DNA of 64,000 nucleotides from Purshia tridentata. Lineage: Eukaryota > Streptophyta > Magnoliopsida > Rosales > Rosaceae. The translations under genes and the position numbers were made by a program. How positions within the stretch are numbered: position 1 is the first letter of the stretch; each line of letters opens with the position of its first letter. The notes below the pieces were generated by a model. That model worked only from the letters and a program-made list of their open reading frames with translations, was not told where the DNA came from and made no database searches. The DNA is taken from positions 1-64,000 of the forward strand of contig QANT01003079.1 in NCBI GenBank assembly GCA_003254885.1, given 5' to 3'. This document shows positions 33,661 to 44,600 of the stretch, one piece after another.

Positions 33661-36140
33661 CAAGGAGTGTAATTTCGGTAATTTCGGTGAAATTTCGCCG
33701 AAATTATCATTTTTGGAGGATCCCGATACGAAATCATCATTTCAGCCATTTATCGGTAAAATTTCGGAAATTTTGGTAAAATTTCGGGGAAATTTTAAGA
33801 GAGAATTTGTGGTGATATGGTAAAATTTCGATGAATTTCGGTGAAATTTCAGAAAATTTCGAACCAAACTCTTTGCCTAGATGAAATTAATCTACTACCT
33901 TGATAAAAAAAAAAAATTGAAGAAACCAATTTATATAATGGGTTTTATGCAAGGAGTGTAATTTCGGTAATTCGGCGAAATTTCGCCGAAATTATCGTTT
34001 TTGGAGGGTCCCGATACGAAATCATCATTTCAGCCATTTTTCGGTAAAATTTCAAACCAAACTCTTTGCCCAGATGAAATTTCTAGGTTTGGGATTGGAA
34101 TTCTTGGGTTTTGTTTAGCTTTTTTGGAGATCAAGGGAGAAATAGAGGAGATTGAGTTTTGAAAAGAGCTGAGACTAGGGAAGGAGGAAGAGAAGAGGCT
34201 AAGCTTGGTTTTTGGTGGGTTTTGACGGCAGGGAACGACGGCAGGCTGGACTGCGTTTGGAGGTGGAAGATCCAGAGAGATGCTTGAGGGAAAAATGAAG
34301 GAAAAAAAAATTAAAAAAAGGGTTTAGCCTTTTTAAGGTTGATTGAGGTGGAGCCTTTGGGCAATTGGAAATATAAAAAAAAATGATTTGGGATTTGGTT
34401 TGGGGTTTGGGGTTTGATTTAGCAAGTTTTATGTAGTATTATTTTTAAATCCTAGATTCTAATACATTTTTATATAAAAAAAAATTAAAAATATCCTAAA
34501 GGATTTAAACCTTAATATCTTATAAGTTATATTATATCATATCTCAAAAAATATAGAATATGGATTATATAGTATATAAGGACCATAGGATTTAGTGTAT
34601 AGATTATATAATTTATGCTTTATTATTGGAGTATAATTTGTAAAGGTATTATAATTATAATTTATTAATTAGGGTAGTATTTTATTAATAAAATTTACCT
34701 CCAGCGCACATTATATGCACTTAATATCACATGAAACCTACAATATAGTTGAGTTCCTTCAATGTTTTTTTATAAATGTAGTAGATAATATGTTAAATAA
34801 GCATATTGTAAAGTTTCATTTAAAATTTTCATCGTTTGATAGCAATTTCCGTTGTTTTTGTCTAAACCCTAGCGAAATTGAAATTTAATCGAAATTTCCA
34901 TCGAAATTTTCAACGAAATCGAAATTACATTCTTTGGTTTTATGTAATATAAGATGAATATAAAGCACGCTGAAGACAAATACTATACAAAAAATGGTTC
35001 ACTAATTGATCATTACATAAATTTTATTGAATAAATACCTCAATTTTATTTATACTATAATTTTGCATCATAAATTATACATAATTAATCATGTAACAAC
35101 TTCATCCGAATTTTATTAAGAATATTAATTTATTGGTTATGGACTGAAAAAGGTTAAAGAAAAATTGAGTTAGGAAACCTAAGAAAATTTTGTGTTAAAT
35201 TGATTTGGAGACAATAACAAGTTTTGAAGATTCATGGAATATTATTTGAGGTTATAATGATTGTTATGTGTATTATTTAAGGTTTAGAGATTCTTGGAGT
35301 GGAGACAAAATAAATGTTTGGAGATTCTTAGATATTTCTTTGAGGTTATAAGGATTTTTGACGAATTAATTTAAGTAATTAAATATATATTAGAGTTATT
35401 GAGATTTATTTAGAAACATATATAAATTAAATTAAATGAGCTATAGGGACACAAAATTTGAAGTTCAGGTGATAAAAAAATGGTGCAAGATGAGAGGAAC
35501 CTATAGGAATTACAGAACATTTTTCAAACTCGGATTGTTGATTGGTGATTTATTTAAAGATTTAGACGAGTATGCCCTTAATATAAAAGTATGGATTTAA
35601 GAGGAAATAATTGAATTGTATCTTTATAAATTATGACTTTGGAATTGCTAGATAGAACTCGAACTCAAACTCACGAGCATGTAGGCGAAAACGGATCACA
35701 AATTGGAGTTACGTAGACAAAATTACAAGTATTTGAAGTATAGGGGCAAAATGGTAATTGCAGGTCAGATTTTTAAAAAAATAACAAAGCTGGTCTTCTT
35801 CCCCGAGCTGCCTCTCTCTCCTCCACATATTTTCTCTCTCATTCCCTCCTCTTTGACCAAACTTTGATCGCTCATATCTCTCTCATTCCAGCTCTAATTT
35901 CGGCGATTTTGGTATCGTTGGAAAGCTATCAACGACGACTTTCCACTGGTGGTCTCAGATCACTCATCCAACCAGCCACGAAGAAGCAGCGATGCAAAAC
36001 CAATGACGCCTTCCGGCACGCGATCTCCCATTTCCGGCAACAACGTGACCCCAAACCACCCCAGATCTCTTCCTCTCATCGAGCTAGACCTCATGGTACC
36101 CTTCCCTTGCCTCATGGTCTTCTCTTCCTTTAGTTATTGC
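33661..36140. mobile_element. Chimeric repeat (copy B), interrupted by a related element
   Basis: It starts with the family end CAAGGAGTGTAATTTCGG at 33661. It is interrupted at 33950-34935 by another element and resumes at 34945 with sequence matching copy A through about 36133, including the LTR-like core near 35650 and the CT-rich and GC-rich stretch after it. The right MULE-like end seen in copy A is absent, so this copy is truncated. It lies a few hundred bases past the last recognisable Expp1-like exon. Confidence 0.6.
33950..34935. mobile_element. MULE-type element nested in copy B, 9-bp target duplication
   Basis: It is flanked by GGTTTTATG on both sides (33941-33949 and 34936-34944). 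The left end AAGGAGTGTAATTTCG matches the reverse complement of the right end, AAAGAATGTAATTTCG, at 14 of 16 bases, and related GAAATTTCG-rich sequence follows on both sides. The right part (about 34690-34935) is an inverted copy of sequence found near the left end of copy A. No transposase frame is visible, so it is non-autonomous and belongs to the same family as its host repeat. Confidence 0.8.
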
Positions 36141-37042
36141 CATTTGTTAAGCAAGGAAAAGGCTCAAAACAAGGAACTGAGGAAAAAGTAGAGTACGTTA
36201 TGGGATAATATAGGAGATGATGATCAATTCTCAGACATAAGAATTGAGGCGAATTCCTTCACCTCTGTTTTTCCCCCTTCTCCAAATCCAGCGGAAGATG
36301 ATCTAGGGGTGAAAGCCCACATTTGCCCTTGAAATCTACCCTATGTGAGCGGCACATGTCTTAAATTAACAATCATCCACACCAATTTGACGAAATGGAC
36401 TACATTAGAAAACGTTGGAGAGTAAGTGGACTAATATGGAATGAAAAAAAATTGTGGACTAATATGAAACTACCAAATAAATTAGTGAACTAAAGATGTA
36501 AACTTTCCGAAAAAATAATTAAATTCAAGTATGGACTATATAGGTGCCATATCCATTGCTACTTGTCCCCATTACCATCCCTAGTTTTGATAGATTTTAA
36601 TTGAGTCGATTAAAACTGATAATTGAACTGATCAAAATCCTTAATCGGTTGGATTACAATTGACAAAACCACCACACCTAACCTACCGTTCGAACCTAAC
36701 CATTCAAATAACCAAATTGTGCTCAGGCTAAAAGCCTAAGACCCACAGTTACTATGAATATTAGACGAAAAACTCTGAACGCTGGTTAGTTACAACAGCA
36801 TACTTGGATTGATCTAATTATACATTATACGAGCTTATTTATCAGTTTTATTTTAGAGCGAATTACAAATAAATCAATGAAACTTTTTACAATTCCATTT
36901 TAGTCAATGCACTTTTCTCATAATTTTAGTCAATATTGACCATAATGAAAAAAGATAAATTATAATGGATTAATAAATATGAATTATTATTCATAAATTA
37001 TGTAACATATTTGTATTTGACTACTACGCATAAAAAGACTTC
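36141..37042. other. Intergenic DNA, nothing identified
   Basis: No gene, clear repeat or RNA gene recognised. It is AT-rich with short frames only. Confidence 0.5.
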
Positions 37043-37515
37043 GGGCCTATTTGGTTCAAGTTTTGGAGGCCTAAGAATGGGAAATCAATTCCATTCCCAT
37101 GTTTGGTAAGTACATGAAAAAGAAATCATTTTCTGGCCCAAAGGAAATGATTTCCCTTATTGGGGGGAAAATGAAACCCTTGCTGGAGTTTGGGTTTTGG
37201 TTTCCCCCCTCTTGGGAAAGCATTTATTAAATATTTTAAAGACCAAACTAACCCTCATACTTTTTGAAAATTTCATCTCTACGCAAAAAAAAGGATTGCT
37301 TTTGTTTATTAAATAAGAGTATAATTGAAAAACTAGAACAATTTGATTTCAATTTCCTACGTAAACCAAACAAGGGAATGGAAATAAAAAGGAAATTATT
37401 GGTTTACTTTCCTAACATTACCAGACAGAGGAATAAAAATCTTACATTCCCTTTCCCCTCAAAAAGTCGTAAGAATTGATTTTCCAAGAAATCAAAAACT
37501 TGAACCAAACGGGGC
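37043..37515. mobile_element. Tourist/PIF-like MITE
   Basis: The left end GGGCCTATTTGGTTCAAGTT and the right end, in reverse complement GCCCCGTTTGGTTCAAGTTT, are imperfect inverted repeats. The flanking trinucleotides TTC and TTA are close to the TTA duplication of PIF/Harbinger elements. It is about 473 bases long with no coding capacity. Confidence 0.75.
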
Positions 37516-38100
37516 TTAAGGGTTTTAGCTCCTAGGTTTTGGGCTTTGCCTGAATTCTAAGACCTAAACCCTAAGCCATAAGCAATCCATAACTCTTATT
37601 TTAAACCCTAAACTTCATTTTTGAATCCTAAACCTCAATCCATTTCTATATCCTAAACTAATTAAATAAAGGGCAATATCATAATTTTACATCACAACTA
37701 ATGTAAAAAAAGGAATGAGCAATTTGTATCTTTTAGCACATCAAAATACATGACATTATTAAGTGGGTTGAGCTTAATAACTAAAATGAAATATAATTTT
37801 AAAATTTATTGACCTTTATAAAAAAAATAATTTACATTAACCATTAATTTAAGTGTATATTAGTCGAAAGCCATTAAAAAGAAACAAGCTGAGTAATAAA
37901 CCACTGATTTTCTATTCTTTATTATTAAACCCCAATCTTCTCCACCCACGGCATCGTAAAACCAACCCACCACCAATCTTCTATTCTTTATTATTAATCC
38001 CCAATCTTCTCCACCCACGGCGTCATAAACATCCCTTTGATTTTCTAGTTCTACTTAGTTTCCATTCTCAAATACTATTCGTTGCTATTTTGGATTAATC
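37516..38100. other. Intergenic DNA with telo-box words and a 68-bp duplication
   Basis: Between 37550 and 37660 the words AAACCCTA and CCTAAAC recur several times, a degenerate telomere-like (telo-box) cluster. At 37909-38030 a roughly 68-base unit containing CTATTCTTTATTATTAA and CCCCAATCTTCTCCACCCAC occurs twice in tandem. No gene seen. Confidence 0.55.
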
Positions 38101-38103
38101 TAG

Positions 38104-38478
38104 GTATCAGAGGAAGCATAAAAATGTTGAGCTGAAGGCCATCAAGAACTAGGCAAGGCAGATTCTTCAAGGCTTACTCTATCTGAATTCTAACAATCCT
38201 CTAATTATTCATAGGGTTTACAACATATTTGTCAAAGAAATAATGGAGAAATTAAAATTGGAGATCTTAGATTGGCAATAGTCATGCAGCAACTTACTGC
38301 TCACAATGTGATTGGCACTCCGGAATTCATGGCTCCAGAGCTTTATGAAGAGGAGTATAATGAATTAGTTGACATTTATTCTGTTGGCATGTGCATGTTA
38401 GAAATGGTGACCTGTGAAGACCCTTATAATGAATGTAAAAATCTAGCACAGATTTATAAGAAAGTTACCTTTGTAAGT
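38104..38478 (+). pseudogene. Broken fragment of a WNK-family protein kinase
   Basis: The forward strand reads like the kinase core of plant WNK (with-no-lysine) kinases: YQRKHKNVELKAIKN, then [21 protein letters not shown], then [13 protein letters not shown], then [20 protein letters not shown] and [20 protein letters not shown] with [14 protein letters not shown]. Against the family a Trp codon in the NWARQ motif is now TAG. The catalytic HRDLKCDN segment is shortened to HRVYN, losing the catalytic Asp, and the frame shifts before GEIKIGDL. The piece starts after an AG (TAATCTAG) and ends at a GTAAG-like donor, so it looks like a duplicated genomic exon rather than a retrocopy. No other WNK exons are nearby. 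Confidence 0.85.
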
Positions 38479-38555
38479 TTCTGATCGCTTGCAATGCTCG
38501 TTATGTATCATAGAGAGATATTCATAGTCATTAGAGTCGTTAAGATTTGCACTTC

Positions 38556-38706
38556 TAAAGTGTAATTCTTTCATTTTTAAAGTGTAATTCTTATTAATTT
38601 AAGATTTAGTTTTGGAATTTTGTTGAGTTACATTTTGATTTAATTTTTTTATTCTAATGTCATATGTTAAGAGTTACACTTTATAATTTCGTAGAATTAC
38701 ACTTTA
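38556..38706. repeat. Small foldback element
   Basis: The left end TAAAGTGTAATTCT followed by AAAGTGTAATTCTT is matched in inverse order at the right end over about 38 bases, enclosing an AT-rich loop. It is a 151-base stem-loop with no coding capacity. The rest of 38480-39050 is AT-rich and holds only the likely promoter of the next gene. Confidence 0.65.
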
Positions 38707-39055
38707 TTTAATTTTTTTCTTAGGATTTTTTTGTTTTTGTTTTCATATTTTTATAGCTGAATTTTTTTTTTGCTTAAAAATATATTTTGTGGCTTATTAA
38801 TCCGACTATATTTTTTATGACTTAAAAATAAATTAATTTAAAGTTTGGATTTATGATTAAAAAATATATTAAGTTGTGGCTTCTTAATAAAGTATTCTTA
38901 ATTTAAATGTAATTAACTATTTATTTTACGGCTAAAATATAATGGTGGGCTAATTATCAGTGTTATTTTACGGCTCGTGAGTGAACTCAGTCCAAGTATT
39001 GTCATAACTCATAAGTAACGCGTTCATCGTTTTGAACAAAACCATCGAAGAGAGA

Positions 39056-41590
39056 ATGAATTTGCAAGCTCATGCGCTTAGCAGAGACTGCAATCTCTCA
39101 GTCTCACTTCACCACACCCCCTCTTTCCATATCAGCGCACCTCTACCACCGGCTTCAAATCTCTCATTTGGGTCATCCCTCCTTCAATGCCCACTTTCAC
39201 TGCCCCACAAGTTGAACCACACCACTACTGCCTCTCCCACCAAAAGGAGTCTCCTTCAAATCGTTACAGCTTACTCAGGAGAAAGAGACTCAGCCCCCGA
39301 GTCTCCGGCGAAAGCACTTCGACGAATTCTCGATTTGCCAGGAGTTCACCAAGGCCCTGCTTGTTTTGATGCTCTAAGTGCCAAGCTAGTGGAAAGAGCT
39401 GGCTTCCAGTACTGCTTCACCAGTGGTATATGACTTTATGTATTTCTAATTGCCACATGTGGGCTTTCTTTCTTGATTTTAGATATTCACATAATTACAC
39501 GATTTTGATATGGGGTTTAATCAGACTCTGGTTTTTGAGGCAGGATTGATTATATATACTTCGCTTTTGAGCTTTTATGTGGGGTTGATTGCTTTTCTTT
39601 GTAATAAATATGTTGTTGATTATAGAATATAGATTCTGGCAGAGTGTTGTTTCTTGTGAGAATATGGGAATGGCCTTGGTTATATACTTGTTGTAATGAT
39701 AGCATTATTTCTAGAAGCTTTAGTTAATAGGATGTGTACCAACAATTCATGTGTGAATCTCTTTACCATTGGGGCCCAAAATGTGGAATTCAAATTACAT
39801 TGGGAGGATGCAAGTGCAGGGATTCAAAACTCAGGACCTCCTGCTTTGATACCATGGTAAATGTTGTTGGTGTACCACTATCGCAAAAACTTAAGCTATT
39901 AGGATGTGGAAGAACAATTGTTCTGTATTCTAATAGTTATATTTGATTTAAATTGAAGAAATTAAGACTTAAGAGACTTGGATACTTGCAGTCTCAGTGA
40001 TGTATTCATCTTCATGATTTTTTATGTGTTTGTAAAAAAATATGAGATAATATCTTTGACTATATGCCAATGGTGTTAAATGAGTTAGATTACTTTATTT
40101 TATTTTTTTTAATGAGTGAAAATCTTATTCAATCCAAACAAGCTGTAAACATAGCAGTGGAACTAGCAGAAAAGCTGCAAACACAGTTCTCACAAAATTC
40201 TTTTTTCCATGAGTGGATGCTGGTCCTTCTTGTAGCTTAAAAGGGAAGCATGCCACTACACGGCTTAGGGTCTGTGTAGAAGGGTAGTCATAATAAATGT
40301 AAGTACACTTCTGATAAAAAAATTGTTAGGCCGAGTAAGGAATTGCTCTTGGTAGAAGTTCTTTTCAAAGTCTTGGTTAGCAAGGACTTTACTAGTTCGA
40401 ATTTGTTTGTCTGTGGTCGTGTGTGTGAACTCTAATTCTTGAGAAACCAACTGTGAATTCTCCCAAGAAAAGCAAATTGCTTTGAAAATAAAGTGAAAAC
40501 GTTGTTAGTACACAATTTTGGAATGTCAGTCCAAGATTCAACCCCTCTCTACTGTGATAATCTAGCCAGCCATTCATCACTGCTGTTCTAAAGCGGTATT
40601 AAACGAGATTGTGGCTCAGTTTGTGCCCTCTGGAAAGCAGCTAGCCCATATACTCACTAAGGCCCCTAAAAGACATGCTTTTGATTCTATCTGCAGCAAG
40701 CTGAGAGTTGTAGATATCTACTCTCCAGATTGAGGGGGAAGTCATTGGTATGGGTTGTTTATAGCCTGTTAGGGATTGTCTTAATTCAAGGCTTATGGTC
40801 TGGTGGCTTAGTTCTTGTCTGATTAGCTTAATCCAAGGCTAATTTCTAGAGCAGATTATACATATTGAGTCCTATATCAACACCAATGTATTTACTTCAA
40901 ATGCAATAAATCCTCAACCAAGCTAACAGGAAATTGAGATGAAAGTTGTTTAATCAAAGCATAAAATTGTCTGTTATCTAAACTATATTAATCATAAAAT
41001 CCTATGGTATATTCTTCCTATTTTATGTGCATTTCTAGGCTGTTGTTTCTTAAGATCCTGTCTATTCTACATGTTCTCTATAGTTAGTTAGATATATCCT
41101 TAGCTGTTCAGTAACTGGATCTTCATGGTTGTAAGTGTATTTTCAATGGGCATCTTGTTCTCTGCGTTTGTGCTTGTCTTTTTGTTGTATTAATTGTATG
41201 ATTTTGTTTCTTATAAAAAAAATCATAAATCTGAATGCAATTTCTGTTGAGTTACTGCGTATAGATCTGACTTCTTGGTCTTTTTTGCTGGTAAAATCTT
41301 GTCTAAGTGTATCAAACAGAGAAACAAGTTTGTTAATGCATTTTGTTCTTCCATTAGGATTTTCGATATCGGCTGCAAGATTAGGATTGCCAGATACAGG
41401 TTTTATATCCTATGGAGAAATGGTGGATCAGGGGCAACAAATAACCCAAGCTGTGTCAATTCCTGTTATTGGAGATGGCGATAATGGATACGGGAATGCA
41501 ATGAATGTCAAGAGAACTGTCAGGGGATATATTAGAGCTGGTTTTGCAGGGATTTTGCTTGAAGATCAGGTTATATTATAAAATAGTTAT

Positions 41591-41639
<49 letters not shown>

Positions 41640-44600
41640 AGTCTGTGGCTGTTGCTTTTCCTACAAATAACAATTATAAGGAACGAGAGGGGGGGTGGGG
41701 GGATTGGAGAGTATTTTAGATTGAAATCCGGTTTGCTTCTTTTCATTATTTCTTGATGTTTCTTATTCATACAATTTTAAAATTAATTTTAGTCATACTT
41801 AGCCAAAAGTATTATTTGATAAGATCATGGATATAAATCCTTTTAGAATGAAAAGACTTAGATTCAAATTACAGTAATGTCAGATTCGAATCAGAGAATT
41901 TAAAAGAATGGGTTGTCTGGCTTACTTTAGAATGGAAAGACTTCTTGAATATTGTGAGTTCTTAGTTGGCATATGTCCTGTAATCTTGGTTTTTGGGTTT
42001 TTAGGTATGATTTGCTTTTCCTGTAACCATTAAGAGTTACAATGTCATTTTTAGTAAGAAGAAAAACTTTGACTGACCAAGGAAATTGGATCAGAAGTCT
42101 GCTGCCAAATAGACAATTGGATTATATGTTAAAAAGTAAGTTTGGTCCAAGTCCAATTAACTCTGAATTTTTCCTTACAATAATTTTTTATTTTTGTTTG
42201 TTCTAATGCTTTTTTGTTTCCTTAGTTTAAACTTTAGAGAAGCAATATGGATATAACAGCTCATATGTATAATGTTAGCTTGGGAATCTTGAAACAGTTG
42301 ATTATCCAGTGAGATCTCGTGAAACTAGTGTTGTATAGTGACTGGGTATGCCTAGGAGCTTGATGGTCAGATTGACAAAATATAACATATTTCTCATTTG
42401 ATTTTCATTGCTTTACATGTTGTGATTTCATAATGGAAGGTGAAATCATTTTTGAGTACTTTTGGTACGGCTTTGTATAACCGTGCTGTAGGTTTCATAA
42501 GTTGGGCCTTATCTGAAGCACTGTCGTATATTCCTTTGCTACAGTTTTCTTAATTTGAATAACTTTGTCCTTATTTTGTTAATTATTATGCATTCTATTA
42601 TACTGTTTGAGACACTTATTGCATATAGAATTGTCATCTTTAGGTCTCTCCAAAAGCTTGCGGTCATACGCAAGGTAGGAAAGTGGTGTCAAGGGAGGAA
42701 GCTGTGCTGCGGATAAGAGCAGCTGTTGATGCTCGGAAAGAGAGTGGCACAGACATTGTCATTGTAGCACGATCTGATTCTCGTCAAGCAGTGTCTTTGG
42801 ATGAAGCACTCTGGAGGACAAGGGCATTTGCTGATGCTGGAGCAGATGTTATTTTCACTGATGCACTAACTTCAAAAGAAGAGATGAAGGCTTTCTGTGG
42901 AATATCTCCCCTAGTTCCAAAAATGGTACATCACATTTTCCATGGTAGAATAGAAAGTAGCAATATAATGTTTTTGATGACTTGGGTTTTATCACATTTC
43001 TTTCTTCATAATTTTTGCCCAAGGAAACCGGGCATTGCAAATGACTACCTTTCGCTACTTTTATAAATGTGGTGACAAGGTGCTACCCTTAATGTCACAT
43101 GTCTATTTACCCACATGTGATAAATTAAATTAGTGCCACATATACTTAGCTTTTGAATTTGAAGCTTCCCCCTCGTCTTTTAGTATTGTCTCCATTAAAG
43201 TATTAGTATTGCTAGCATTAATCTTAGTTATTACAATTTTTCACTTTTCATTAAAACATCTACGTCAAGCTTATTGATTAGCCATTGATGTTTATGATCC
43301 TGGGTTCATCTAAGGATAACCTGACTGCAGTAGGTTCTATTCTGTTTGGTGAAGTTGGACCTAAGTGATGGTATGGAAGACCCTTTAAATGTGTGTGTGC
43401 ATGCCCACACAGCCCAAAACACAACCCAACTAACCCTTTATCCCCAAAATAATTAGGTTTGACTATGACCCACTTGTTGGAAGGCGAAAATAAACCTCAA
43501 ATATATCAATAACTGAAAATTTTCTTTATTAAAATTTGTCACGTTGTTTCTCTTCTGTGTTACGGACTAGAACTGTTTTTTCTACTAAAGAAAATTAAGA
43601 TATATCGTAACATGTTAGAAAAGATGTTGTAGCACAACTTTAAGTTGTATTCTGAATGGAGCACTCAACAAAGTGGTGGTAGTCTAACAGCTGGTGCTAC
43701 ATGTGTAAGAAAGATATAGAAAATGTTGATCCATTTACCACAGCATCACTCTGCTGTCCGGGCTATTTATTTGGTCTTTGGTTTTTGTTTGAAGTTTTTT
43801 ATACAGTGCCAAAATTGGTGGCACACCTTATTACTTGTTAAAGAAGCTGGTTAATGGTTTTGAGGACTCAGGATTTGATATTATGTGTCGACAAATGGTC
43901 AACATTCTAGTTGACAAAAAGAAGCAGATCTGAAATTTTGGTGGTCAACAAATGGTTGACATTCTAGTCGATTGGGCCACTTTGGATGGTGTTGCAGCCA
44001 GTTCATCTTGTTCATCATATTCACTGAGTGGGTCTAAGGGAGCTTTAGATCTAGGTTTTTCATTCATCTTGCTCATCTTCTCCCAGTTTTTAACATGTTT
44101 GTTAATGTCGATTTGCCGGTCAACTTTATCGACTTAAACGTGTCAAAAGAGTCATAAATGTTTATTTTGGGTGGTGAGGGTTAAAAAAGAGTAACACAAA
44201 TTTAACTGGGTTATTTCGCATAGTTTCCCAATAAATTTACACTTGAAGTTCTACTTTAATTTACTTAAATTGTTTCTCTTTAAAATCCTTTGCCAAATTT
44301 GTATAGCCAACTTCTCTATTTAATGTTAAATTGTGGCACTATGTTAAACTAAACTGAATGCTTTACTCTAATAGAATTTGATTGATGCAGCATATATGAT
44401 AATGGATACAAATAGTGTTTGGCGTTGAAATTGAGACCATTTATTTGGATCGTTATTTTGTCCACTAGTTGTGATCTTACTTTAGTTTTATGTTCTGGTT
44501 TGGGAGTGAATATCTCACTAGAGGCACTTTCCAGTACTCTTTTTGTTTTTTTTTTATAGTAGAATATAACTGGACATTCTTAACAGAGATATTGTGTTTA

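Noticed and set aside
36195-36212. AATATAGGAG as a target duplication of ACATAGGAG left of copy B
   Set aside because: Eight of nine bases match, but no family end precedes it, so it is probably chance.
39720-39930. Segment with GGGATTCAAAACTCAGGACC and CTTAAGCTATTAGGA words as an RNA gene or SINE
   Set aside because: It looks like a widespread plant dispersed repeat, but I could not define ends, an A tail or polymerase III boxes.
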